The notes under the pieces: model-generated | Told to the model about the DNA's origin: nothing | Seen by the model: only the letters and a program-made list of their open reading frames with translations | Database searches by the model: none | DNA from: an uncultured Bacteroidia bacterium | Lineage (GTDB): Bacteria > Bacteroidota > Bacteroidia > Bacteroidales > CAJPTX01 | Direction: 5' to 3' | Assembly: GCA_938038735.1 (NCBI GenBank) | Contig: CALHSW010000054.1 | Span: 27,261-91,260, forward strand | Length of the DNA: 64,000 nt | Program-made: the position numbers and the translations under genes | Part shown: positions 34,364-43,800 of the stretch, piece after piece | Position numbering within the stretch: the stretch's first letter is position 1 | Layout: each line of letters opens with the position of its first letter

Positions 34364-35317
34364 CTAGTACTCCCACAGGTCGTGCTCCTGAATGAAGAGG
34401 TTGTTCTTTATCTTATCCGACTCTTTCAACTGCGGAACACCTCCCACTTTGTAATCCGCTACCGCACGGTTGTTATACTCATTTGACTCACGGATTATGA
34501 AAGAGTCAAAGCGCCGCTTGAAGAACAAATCATCGTACGAGGTCGTCTGGGCATCGTTCAGCGGGTTGTAAATCATCGTCCGCGATAGCACCTTTCGGCA
34601 CTCGGGATAGTACACCCAAAAAGTTAATCGGCGCACCATCTTGCCCGTAACCTCATCTGGTGACACACGCACTGGGCAAATCCCTATGATTCTGACCTGC
34701 AACCGCGAATGCTTCGAGTCAAAGAACCATTCCTCTTTCACCAGCAGCTCCTTAATCTCCGCCCACTGTGGATCCTGCTTCTCAATAATCACCGTATCGC
34801 GCCCTGTCGTCATGCTCTGCTGCGTCGTCTGCTTCACGTAGGCCCCCATGCGCTCTAGCGCCTCTTTCGGTGTCAGTCGAGAATAGAACTCATCGCCTGG
34901 GCTCGTGAGGCTCTTCTCCGGCTCGTAGGCCGAAATCTCACGATTCATCACCGCCTCAAGCAAGGCCTGACTAAGGCTCTGACGGTCCTTCATCGTCACT
35001 GTGGGATAGTATAGGGGAAGGTTTATCTTCTGCCTAAGGTCAATGGTTCTCCATATAATCTTTGACCATAGCACATCCGCCTCTCGCACATACGCATACG
35101 GTATCGGCGTGGTCTTCTCTGGTATTGACCGGCGTTCGTACACCCCAAGCGGGGGCAAGTTCGTCGTATCGCCTTGCAAAGCCCCTGTGCCCGTCTCCGA
35201 CACAGCTCCCTGCTCGGCCCGCATATCAATCCCCGGCTGAAAGTCCTGTGCCAAAGCCCCGAAAGCACTCGGCAGCAAAAACGCACCTAAAAACAGTATT
35301 CGTAATGTGCCTCTCAT
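34364..35317 (-). CDS. porN: T9SS ring component PorN/GldN
   Basis: Periplasmic subunit that with the lipoprotein PorK forms the large ring under the outer membrane around the T9SS translocon. The 317-residue protein begins with a signal peptide (ILFLGAFLLPSAFGALAQ). Family features include WSKIIWRTIDLRQKINLPLYYP, MKDRQSLSQALLEAV, the segment EEWFFDSKHSRLQVRIIGICP and VYYPECRKVLSRTMIYNPLND ahead of FFKRRFDSFI. Last gene of the porP-K-L-M-N operon, 17 bases after porM, with a terminator beyond. Confidence 0.95.
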   Translation of the reverse strand: MRGTLRILFLGAFLLPSAFGALAQDFQPGIDMRAEQGAVSETGTGALQGDTTNLPPLGVYERRSIPEKTTPIPYAYVREADVLWSKIIWRTIDLRQKINLPLYYPTVTMKDRQSLSQALLEAVMNREISAYEPEKSLTSPGDEFYSRLTPKEALERMGAYVKQTTQQSMTTGRDTVIIEKQDPQWAEIKELLVKEEWFFDSKHSRLQVRIIGICPVRVSPDEVTGKMVRRLTFWVYYPECRKVLSRTMIYNPLNDAQTTSYDDLFFKRRFDSFIIRESNEYNNRAVADYKVGGVPQLKESDKIKNNLFIQEHDLWEY

Positions 35318-35334
35318 TGTCTATCCCTCTCTCT

Positions 35335-36960
35335 TTACTGTACCTTATACACCTTCGGCTGCAGCGTTCGCACCACTCCATCAGGTCCCTTCACGCGGAT
35401 GTTGGTAATCGTCAACTGCATCCCTGCGGTAAGATTCTGCATCAGCTGCTTCTGACGGTCTGTAAACTGCGGCCCATTCGCCACCTGCTCCGTCAAGTAA
35501 CCGCCAACCACTGCACCCACTGTAAAGCCCAGCACCGAAAACTTCATATCAAAATCAAAGTCGGCTGGCATTGCCGCCACTACGCCCTGCGCTGAAGTCA
35601 ACTGAGACTTCCTAATTGTAGTAGCATCGGCAGAAATTCCGAAAAGCGATGGTAGCGGATCCGGCACTTTCTTCACACGGAAATTTTTAGTGCCCAGCAC
35701 CTTATTCCCCGCGCTTATACTCACCTTCACCGTTGACCCTGGGCGCCCGGTTACCTTAGCCATCCAGCCATTTCCCGCCCGGCGTATCGATCCTCCTGTA
35801 ACGGAAACCTTCAGCTGATCCATGGGTACTCCAGAGGCAGAGATATCTACGGGGTTATCCACCCCCAAGTAGAACACGTTCATCTTGGTCGGCGAAACCG
35901 CCACAGAAGACTCGCTCACAGTATAGCTGTGCTTAAACGGCATCCTAATCTTCTCCCCTTGCGGTCCCGCAATCTCCACCAAACCGCCCCATCTGATATT
36001 TCCCGTTGAGGCTGCAGCACGCTCGTATATTCCCCTACCGCTCTCCGAAACAGGGATAGTATCGTAGCTACCACGCATGGTATAACTCCACTCGCCCGTC
36101 TTTTCGTTCCAAGACGAATCGTACGCACCGATATAGATTTTCGGCCGCTGCGTTGTATCGCTCGCCGCCATAAACACCTGTGCCTTAAATCTATCCCCAC
36201 GCATCACGTAGTCAGAACTCGGCATCACAATCGCCTCAAGACGATTGAACTTGAAGTCTCCAGCATCGATGCGGTTCATCAAGTAGCTCATGATGTCCGC
36301 CTCGGCGTTCAGCACGTCAACCTGCACCTTTGTCAGCTGCGGCAGCACTGCTATCAAAGGAATGTGCTCAAAACGGTAGCTCTCCCACGTATGCTGAATC
36401 CCATCCTTCGTCGGCTTTGGATCATCGGTATTTAGCATCTCGCTAATCCCGCTATACATCGCCGAGTCTTTCTCCTTATCTATCAGCTCAAGCAACGATG
36501 TCCTATAGGCGACTAACTTCTCTTTCAACTTCGCGCCGTTACCCTGCTCAATCATCACCAAGCCTGGAACGTCGGTATTGCTCGAAGTTTCCACTAGAGA
36601 CCCCTCAACCTCCCCATTCGGCAGCAGAGCCTTTGCGCCCTTCCCATCGGATGTCTCTACCAAATTATACTTCAACTCCTTAACAAACGTATACAGCTCC
36701 TGCGACTGCGAATGCACTTTCTCTGCCTTCTCCCGCCAAGGACGAACCTTGCCCGGATTCAGCATCTCAGCCTGCGTGAACTCCGCGTAGGTCTTCGCAT
36801 TCTTACTCGCATAGTTATGCGTCGTCTGCGATAAACCACTGTCCACCAGCACAAATGCATTCAGCAGGTCAGCCGAAACGTTCATTGCAAGCATAGACGT
36901 GTAGACCAGGTACATCATACCTATCATCTTTTGCCTCGGCGTCTCTTTTGCATGACTCAT
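35335..36960 (-). CDS. porM: T9SS motor stator/rotor subunit PorM/GldM
   Basis: Inner-membrane protein that with PorL forms the proton-driven rotary motor of T9SS and gliding; its dimeric periplasmic shaft reaches the PorKN ring. The 541 residues show the conserved N-terminus with Arg9 just before the single span at about 12-35 (GMMYLVYTSMLAMNVSADLLNAF); Arg9 is the residue implicated in other GldM proteins in pairing with a membrane Glu of GldL. The rest fits four periplasmic domains (helical D1, then Ig-like domains such as VFYLGVDNPVDISASG) and ends PKVYKVQ. AGGGAGA precedes the ATG. Length is normal. Confidence 0.97.
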   Translation of the reverse strand: MSHAKETPRQKMIGMMYLVYTSMLAMNVSADLLNAFVLVDSGLSQTTHNYASKNAKTYAEFTQAEMLNPGKVRPWREKAEKVHSQSQELYTFVKELKYNLVETSDGKGAKALLPNGEVEGSLVETSSNTDVPGLVMIEQGNGAKLKEKLVAYRTSLLELIDKEKDSAMYSGISEMLNTDDPKPTKDGIQHTWESYRFEHIPLIAVLPQLTKVQVDVLNAEADIMSYLMNRIDAGDFKFNRLEAIVMPSSDYVMRGDRFKAQVFMAASDTTQRPKIYIGAYDSSWNEKTGEWSYTMRGSYDTIPVSESGRGIYERAAASTGNIRWGGLVEIAGPQGEKIRMPFKHSYTVSESSVAVSPTKMNVFYLGVDNPVDISASGVPMDQLKVSVTGGSIRRAGNGWMAKVTGRPGSTVKVSISAGNKVLGTKNFRVKKVPDPLPSLFGISADATTIRKSQLTSAQGVVAAMPADFDFDMKFSVLGFTVGAVVGGYLTEQVANGPQFTDRQKQLMQNLTAGMQLTITNIRVKGPDGVVRTLQPKVYKVQ

Positions 36961-37026
36961 TTCGTCTCTCCCTTTCCCTTGCTTTTCTTCTACAAAATCA
37001 CCCTACAATCTTTTGAGATGCAATCA

Positions 37027-38130
37027 CTACTTGCCATTCACCACGCTGCCCATCGCGGAGAGCATGTTCCCATAGATTGTATTCAGCTGCGACACGTTCT
37101 CCGTCAACTTCGCCACCGACTGGCTATACTTCTGTGTATCCTCTACTGTTTTGGTCAGGCGCTTAATCATATCCTCAACCCCTGCGCTCAACTGCGCCGA
37201 CTCTTGCACCTTCTGCTGCGCATTCTTCACCTGCTCCGCCTGGGCAGCACTGAGTGCCTGCAGATTCTTGTTCAAGCCATCCAATGCACTCCCTGTCTCC
37301 TTCACGTTCTTTTCCACGACACCACTCGCGGCCGTGAGGTTAACGCTCACCTTGCTCACAGCATCCTGCACCTGCTTCGAGAAGCTCTTCCCCGACTCGT
37401 CCATCGACTTCGCCGTGCCCTCTAGGCTCTGCGAAAGCACCTGGGCAGAACGCGCCATCAATGCTCCTGAATTCTCGTAGCTCTCGGCAAACTTGCCAAC
37501 CGCATTCCCAGCCCGCTGCAAATTCTGCGAAAACACCTCTGTCGCCTTCACCGAGTCAGATATTCGCGCAATGCCGTTGCTCGCCTCGCTCAGCCGATCC
37601 AAGCCTGCCCCAACCTTCACGAATAGCTCTGGGCCTATCTGCGCCTTCTCAAGCATGTCATTAAACTTCTGGGTAAAGACCAACGCCCCGCTGCTATTCC
37701 CTGTTGGCTGCGGAGCATGCGATGCACCGGCCGAACCACTTACGCTTCCGCTCTGCAGCTGCGACGCGCCAGTAGAAACGCCACCCGCCTTCGCCAAAGC
37801 ACTCGTGATTATGCTCTCCAGCATCCCAGGGTCAATCGACGATGACCCGCGCTGCCCCGATGAAAGGCCTGCCACATCATCTGTAATCCCCGCCAGCTCT
37901 GGGTATACCACCGTCCAATCATACTCCGTGGGCAACGGCTCAAACGCTGAAAAGAAGAAGATTATCGCCTCTGTTGACATACCTACCGTCAACATGATAC
38001 CTGCCCCCGGCCAATGCTGCAGCTTAAACAACGCACCGATTAGCACGATTGAAGCGCCCCATCCGTACAGGTACGCAATAAACCTCCTGTACTTCGTACT
38101 CTGTACGAGTTCCCCGATGTTAAAACCCAT
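37027..38130 (-). CDS. porL: T9SS motor subunit PorL/GldL
   Basis: Inner-membrane partner of PorM; a ring of GldL around the GldM dimer makes the proton motor. Two spans are visible at about residues 18-35 and 42-62. The charged residues in the membrane are present: Lys36 in FKLQHWPG and Glu54 in STEAIIFFF, the likely proton-relay glutamate by comparison with known GldL proteins. The 367-residue protein is longer than the GldL core; after about residue 85 comes a Ser/Gly-rich linker and a long cytoplasmic coiled coil to the C-terminus. 66 bases before porM. Confidence 0.95.
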   Translation of the reverse strand: MGFNIGELVQSTKYRRFIAYLYGWGASIVLIGALFKLQHWPGAGIMLTVGMSTEAIIFFFSAFEPLPTEYDWTVVYPELAGITDDVAGLSSGQRGSSSIDPGMLESIITSALAKAGGVSTGASQLQSGSVSGSAGASHAPQPTGNSSGALVFTQKFNDMLEKAQIGPELFVKVGAGLDRLSEASNGIARISDSVKATEVFSQNLQRAGNAVGKFAESYENSGALMARSAQVLSQSLEGTAKSMDESGKSFSKQVQDAVSKVSVNLTAASGVVEKNVKETGSALDGLNKNLQALSAAQAEQVKNAQQKVQESAQLSAGVEDMIKRLTKTVEDTQKYSQSVAKLTENVSQLNTIYGNMLSAMGSVVNGK

Positions 38131-38188
38131 AACCTTACTGTTGTTTTATGTCCTTACTCTTTCCTTAAACTACAGGCTATAGCCAAAA

Positions 38189-39571
38189 CTATTCAATTTC
38201 ACCCCCAAACATGCACGAACGCACGCAGCGAAACCCTACAAACGTCTTGGCTGAATCCTGATACTCAAACGTTCGCGTACCAACCTGCAAGAAGAACGCC
38301 ACATCCTTCCACGACCCGCCGCGTATCACCTTCCGCTTCATTGACGGCGGCTCATCCGGTCGCGCATTGTACTGATAATCCGGGTTCAAGTCGTGCGTAA
38401 ACATGTACGAACTCTCATCGTACGCGCTGCAGGTCCACTCCGCCACATTACCCGCCATATTGTAGAGCCCATACTCATTCGGCTCAAAATGATCTACCGG
38501 CATGGTCGTAACGCCTCCATCCTCCGCGTAGCGCCCCCGCATTGGCTTAAAGTTCGCCAAGAAGCACCCCTCACGGCTTCGGGTGTCGTAGCTACCCCAT
38601 GGGTACATACCCGCCGTATAGCCACCGCGCGCAGCGTACTCCCACTCCGCCTCGGTGGGCAAACGGTAATCGTGCACCGTCGCCTCCCCCATGCGCAGCA
38701 ACGCCCGGTTCATGTTCTCAGTACGCCATATGCAAAATGCATACGCCTGCTTCCACGTCACCCCCACCACCGGGTAGTTGTCGTAGGCCGGATGCCAAAA
38801 GTAATGCTTCGCACGCGGCTCGTTGAACGAGTAGCTAAAGTCGCTTATCCACGCTAGCGTATCCGGATATACATTCACCCAATCCCTGATGATAAAGTCC
38901 TTACGCTTGGTCACCGGCATAAACCGCCCCGTCGGGTAATAGTACACCTGCGCATCCTCCCCGTAGCGCGCCGAGTCGTGGAAGTAAGAAACCCTATTGC
39001 GCACGTAGGCCGCCTGCTTGAGGTCAATCCACTGATACTCGTACATGAGCTTCCGCGTATCTATCTCCTTGCGCCCCTCAAACTGATCTTTCTCGGCATC
39101 GTAGTACAAATCCTGCACCGCCTCGTACTGCTCCTCATCCGTGAGGTCTATCGGCACATCCCAATTCAGTATTGGCCGCGGCAGCTCGTTCCCAAACTCG
39201 TCCTCCGATATGCCAAACTCATCCATGCCCGAATCGTATATCTTTGACCGCATGATGGAGTCGCGCACCCAAAACACGAACTGGCGATACTGGTTATTGC
39301 TAATCTCCGTTGCGTCCATCCAAAACGCCTCTAGGGTCACCGTCTTCGCTGGCGCACGGTACGCCCACGTCACGTCCTCATCGTTACGCCCCATTGTAAA
39401 CGCACCTCGCGGTATGCGCACCATGCCGTACGGCTCCACCTCCGCCCGGAACGTACGCCCCGGAACCCCATGCAGCTCGCCGTCATCCACCGTTCCACAG
39501 CTCGCCATACCTATCAGCAACAAACCCACCATGAAAGTCTGTAGCAAACGCCTATTCATATCTCTATTCAT
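38189..39571 (-). CDS. porK: T9SS ring lipoprotein PorK/GldK
   Basis: Outer-membrane lipoprotein that forms the periplasmic T9SS ring with PorN. With the ATG at 39571 (AGGAAAGG upstream) it has 460 residues and a lipoprotein signal ending GMASC (Cys25); a TTG at 39592 is less likely. The body is a formylglycine-generating-enzyme/sulfatase-modifying fold: MVRIPRGAFTMGRNDEDV, ISNNQYRQFVFWV, then YPVVGVTWKQAYAFCIWR, RLPTEAEWEYAARGG, YNMAGNVAEWT and VIRGGSWKD. Insertions between about residues 110 and 230 (LNWDVPIDLTDEEQ, KRKDFIIRDWVNVYPD) are typical of GldK. Second gene of the operon. Confidence 0.96.
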   Translation of the reverse strand: MNRDMNRRLLQTFMVGLLLIGMASCGTVDDGELHGVPGRTFRAEVEPYGMVRIPRGAFTMGRNDEDVTWAYRAPAKTVTLEAFWMDATEISNNQYRQFVFWVRDSIMRSKIYDSGMDEFGISEDEFGNELPRPILNWDVPIDLTDEEQYEAVQDLYYDAEKDQFEGRKEIDTRKLMYEYQWIDLKQAAYVRNRVSYFHDSARYGEDAQVYYYPTGRFMPVTKRKDFIIRDWVNVYPDTLAWISDFSYSFNEPRAKHYFWHPAYDNYPVVGVTWKQAYAFCIWRTENMNRALLRMGEATVHDYRLPTEAEWEYAARGGYTAGMYPWGSYDTRSREGCFLANFKPMRGRYAEDGGVTTMPVDHFEPNEYGLYNMAGNVAEWTCSAYDESSYMFTHDLNPDYQYNARPDEPPSMKRKVIRGGSWKDVAFFLQVGTRTFEYQDSAKTFVGFRCVRSCMFGGEIE

Positions 39572-39624
39572 TTTCTCGTTGCCTTTCCTCAAAGTACTTC
39601 TACTTTACGCCCGCTTCGCATGTT

Positions 39625-40671
39625 TCAATATAAAAATCGTATGCTTCGATACCGCTTCGGCTCCCGCTCCCGATACATGCTAAACGAGTACCCCAACAGC
39701 ACCTCATGCGACCCGCTCGTGTTCTTCCCCAAGAGCGATGTCGGCCAATCGTACAGATAGCCTATCCGCAACCCATTCAGCAGATTTACCCCCACCAGCG
39801 CCCCCACCGACTCCATCACGTAGTAGCTCACGCCAAACCACACCATCCGATTATACATTGAGGTGAACGTGAAGCCAGCCTGATGCTGCACCAAGTCGGT
39901 CCGGTAGAAAACGCTCGGCTGGATACTCCAACGCCGTGGCAATTCCACATTGTAGCCCGACACCACGTAGTACTCCCGCGCGTAGCCCAACCCATTCCCC
40001 TTGCTCGCCTTATTCGGATTCAAGCCTTTCCTCGCCTCTTCCCCCAGCAAATTCTGCGCCGATATGCCAAAATACATGCTCGGCGTATTGTAGTATAGCC
40101 CCGCCGAGAGGTCAAACGTCACGCTGCTCTGCTCGGCGCGGGGTATTGCAGGGTCTGCCTCTGAACCATCCGTCGCGTTCCACTCCGCCTTGAAGCGGTC
40201 GTTTATAGCGCGAAAGCCTAAGCCTACCGCCAGCGAACCCAAACCACGGAGATGAAAACGCCCGCTGTAGGCCAACTCCACGCCGTACTGCGACCCGAAT
40301 CCTATCGCATCACGCTCGAAGTGAAGGCCTAATCCGTGCGAATACTCCATCTTCTTTCCCGGTGTCATCGTCTCTGCGGTCTTATACTTAAACGGCATAT
40401 CTGCATTCAAAAACAGCAACTGCGGCGTCCCCTTGCCGAAACCTACCCACTGCTGGCGAAACATCGTGTATACATCTATCAGCCCCTGGCTCCCCGCAAA
40501 CGCAGGGTTAAAATCCTGCTGACTAAACATATACTGGTGCATCCGCCCATCGTTCTGCCCCCACACGCGAGCCATTGGTAGACACGTCATCAACACCACC
40601 ATCACGCCCGCGGCCCATGCTCCGCCTCGCGCCAACATCCTATCAACCCTCCGTCTCGATGTCTCTCTCAT
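39625..40671 (-). CDS. porP: T9SS outer-membrane protein PorP
   Basis: Founding member of the PorP/SprF family, first gene of the T9SS core operon; it binds the outer membrane and associates with PorK and the peptidoglycan-binding PorE in other species. The 348-residue protein has a signal peptide (GVMVVLMTCLPMARVWGQ), the family start RMHQYMFSQQDFNPAFAGS, FRQQWVGFGKGTPQ, and barrel strands ending SHEVLLGYSFSMYRE. An inner Met at codon 12 is another possible start. The promoter lies about 180 bases upstream at 40850-40878. Confidence 0.93.
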   Translation of the reverse strand: MRETSRRRVDRMLARGGAWAAGVMVVLMTCLPMARVWGQNDGRMHQYMFSQQDFNPAFAGSQGLIDVYTMFRQQWVGFGKGTPQLLFLNADMPFKYKTAETMTPGKKMEYSHGLGLHFERDAIGFGSQYGVELAYSGRFHLRGLGSLAVGLGFRAINDRFKAEWNATDGSEADPAIPRAEQSSVTFDLSAGLYYNTPSMYFGISAQNLLGEEARKGLNPNKASKGNGLGYAREYYVVSGYNVELPRRWSIQPSVFYRTDLVQHQAGFTFTSMYNRMVWFGVSYYVMESVGALVGVNLLNGLRIGYLYDWPTSLLGKNTSGSHEVLLGYSFSMYREREPKRYRSIRFLY

Positions 40672-40849
40672 GCCTCGCTACCGTCCTCTTTTACTCGTCA
40701 ACTCCTGCAAATGTTTCATCAACGATTTCCGCCCGTTCGTCAAAATTAACGCTTCTCACTGGCTTACAAACCTTTACAAAAGCCGTAATTTTTTTGTCCC
40801 CTCTTCCTTCTAAACTTCTACGCCCTGCCCCCTCCTCAAAGTTCAACGC

Positions 40850-40878
40850 CAAAGGTAAGCATTTTCTAGAAATTGCAA
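40850..40878 (-). promoter_or_regulatory. Bacteroidota promoter of the porP-K-L-M-N operon
   Basis: The minus strand has TTG (40876-40878), an 18-base spacer and TACCTTTG (40850-40857). It lies just after the sprA stop codon and implies a long 5' untranslated leader of about 170 bases before porP, room for post-transcriptional control. Confidence 0.65.
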
Positions 40879-40888
40879 TTCTTTCACG

Positions 40889-43800
40889 CTACTGCTCCAG
40901 CACAAATCGTGCACTCACCCCAAAACTCGTATTTGAGTTCGGGAAACTCAACGATACCAACGGCTTATTTACCGCATGATCAAAATACATTCGCAGCGTA
41001 ATCTGCTCGCTCAGCATGTAATCAGCCGTAAACTTTATGGTGTAGTTACGCATCCCTGCCGTGGGCGTATTAGTCCCTTCAACCAGCTTGCGCAGTATGG
41101 TTTTCGTCTCTCGCATTCCAAAGTCGGCCTGCAAGCGCAGCTCGCTCCGCGACACTTTGCGCCCGCCCAGCTGCGTCTTCATGAGTAACGGTAAATTCTC
41201 AAAGCGGTACCCCGCTCCTACCACCAGCTCCCAGCCATCCATATCCGTTAGCTGGTTGTTGGCAAAACTCATGGTTAGCGTGCGATTCTTACGCACCTCA
41301 GCCTTTGCCGTCAGCTGGTTTACAAAGCCTATATCTACCCCCACAAGCGGGCTAAACTGCTCGCTTATCGTGATGGCATTGACGTTATATGCCTCGATAA
41401 AATTCCCCTGCGCATCGGTTGCATACGAAAACCCATCTGCGCTTGGCATAAACGCATCGTTGCTCGCATACGCACCAATGGTGTAGTTGGCCCGATAGCC
41501 GTGGCGCAAGGAGAGCTGCCGCAGCACATCACGAACCGCCGCGATCCGCGATAGGCCATCGTAGGTAAATTGCCAATTGGGAAGGGGAATCTTAGGGAAT
41601 AGAGCCCGCCCCCACGTACTCCCTCCACCCATGTACGCAGAGAGAAACGTTGGTAGCAGCACCGCTGGCGACAGCGCACCGTACCCTTCTGGGAACGTCC
41701 CATCTGGCCCAGCCACATTCTTATACACTCCGCCCGCCGCACGCTGCTCAGCCAACCGCTGCGCCTCCGCCAATCGACTTTCTCTAAAACGGGTAAATGC
41801 AGCCGACTCGTACCGAGTCTTCGATGAGGCGCGATCAAACGCCGTGGCAATGAACACCCCGGTAATGCTAAAACTCCCTGACACATGCGGGTTTATCGCA
41901 TGGAACTCCCCATCGGCCAGCTGCCGGTAATACTCTGCCCGATTCTTCGAAAACGTTCTGTTCCCGCTCACCTCTATGCGCATGTAGGGGAATGGCTCCA
42001 CCGTCACCCGGTAGTTCCACGTCTCCGACCGGGTCATCTTATACGCATCCTGCACGCTGCTATCCGCGGAAAGCCACCCCCGCTCCGCCGCACGCTGCCC
42101 GAATTCGGAGTCCTGCACCCCAAATACGAAAGCTCCGCCCGGCGCTGCGTTCTTAAAGCCCGAAAAGCCTAGCAGCATCGTGGAGGGCAGGTAGCCTGGC
42201 ACAAAGGTGCCGCGGGTCTCCGACCGGGATACTGACACGCTCCGCACGCTCATCAGCACGCGCAAACCCGCATCTAGCACCGTCTGCGCCGTGAATGACG
42301 ATTGCGGTTTCCGCCCCGTCACTACCACCTTCCCCCGCTGCACGCCGCCCTTCACCCGCACACGTAGCTTCCGGTTGCTTATCTCCTCCACGCTGCTCTC
42401 CACCTGTTGCCCCTCCGCGTTGTACACCTCAACCTTTACATCCTCAGCCTGCAGGTTGTGCGTCACCGTCCGCGCGCGGTTCTCTGCCACGGTGAACCGC
42501 TCCTGCTCGTAGCGCACCTCTTTATACTTCACCTTCTCCTCCATGGGCTGCCCATTCGCGAAGCGGTCAAACTTACGGTTCACCCTTTCAAGGTAGGGCA
42601 CCATCGAGTAGAGCGAAACCAAATTAGCCTGCGCCATCAGTTGGTTCGTCTGCGAATTCTGCAACGTATTGCCTGGCTTGAAATTTAGGCTATCGGCGAA
42701 TAGCGGCGCGGCATCCCAACGGAATTCCGTGGTGTAGTTCGCGGTGGCCGTTAGCCATCCCAGCCCAGGGATTTTATTGAGTGGCACATTGTAATTGGCC
42801 GACATGCGATGGTTGTACTGCTTATTGCGCCCCATCCGGCGCACGCCCGCCAGCACCGAGTCGCGCCACACCCGCTTCGCCTCGCCGTATAGGCCTCGCC
42901 CCGCCGCCCCCTCAGGCTCATCGATCGTGGATAGATTATCTGCCGAGAAATCGAACCGCAGCGACCGCATCAAATCCCAACTCAGCCCATACGTCCTGCG
43001 CCACTCCCAGCTCTTAGCGTAGGTGGGCGCTATTTTCAGCATGGGGCTCTTCAAATTACGGAGCTGCTGCTCGCCGTACCGCCGATCCATCTCCGTCCTG
43101 AACGATAGCTGCCGCGGCAGCGGACTAAAATTGAAATCCCGTATCAGCGCCAAATAGTTCGAACGCATCCACGCCACCCGCCGGAACGGCTCCACGCTCT
43201 TCGCCGGCGCATTGTACACGTAGGCCATGCCCCCGCGATGCGAATGCTCACGCCTATATTCCGTTTTCACGTTATGTGCACGTTGCTCAGTATAAGCGTA
43301 GTCAAACGAGAAGTTTGATGGGTCGTAGAGCTTGGGCGCACGGGCATTCCCCTGATTGACCCGCACATTGGTTAAATTCACGCTGCGATGCTCCGACACA
43401 TCGAGCACCAATCGACGCAACGAGTCGCGCTCCCGCTGGTCATCTAGATTCCTAAGGGCATCCCTAAATTTGATATCCTCATCGAGCGGGTTATACTTCG
43501 GCAGAACGTACCGCTGGCCATACCCCACGTAGAGTGGGATGCTCACCTGCCACCGCGAAGGGAAGAACTTTCCGAACTCCATATTGGCGCTCACGTCGTA
43601 CTCGTAGCTATCCTCCTTCACGCGCTGCTGCACCCTGTCTTCCAGCCCACCGAATCCCGCCGTGGTAACCCGTCCGGTTACGCTCACATTGCCAAAATCC
43701 GCCATGCGAGCGTTCATCGCCAGCAATGCGGCTACGCCACCTTTATCCGCAATTTTGGAGAGCCGCAGCTCATTCACCCACACCACGCCGCTCTTGGCGT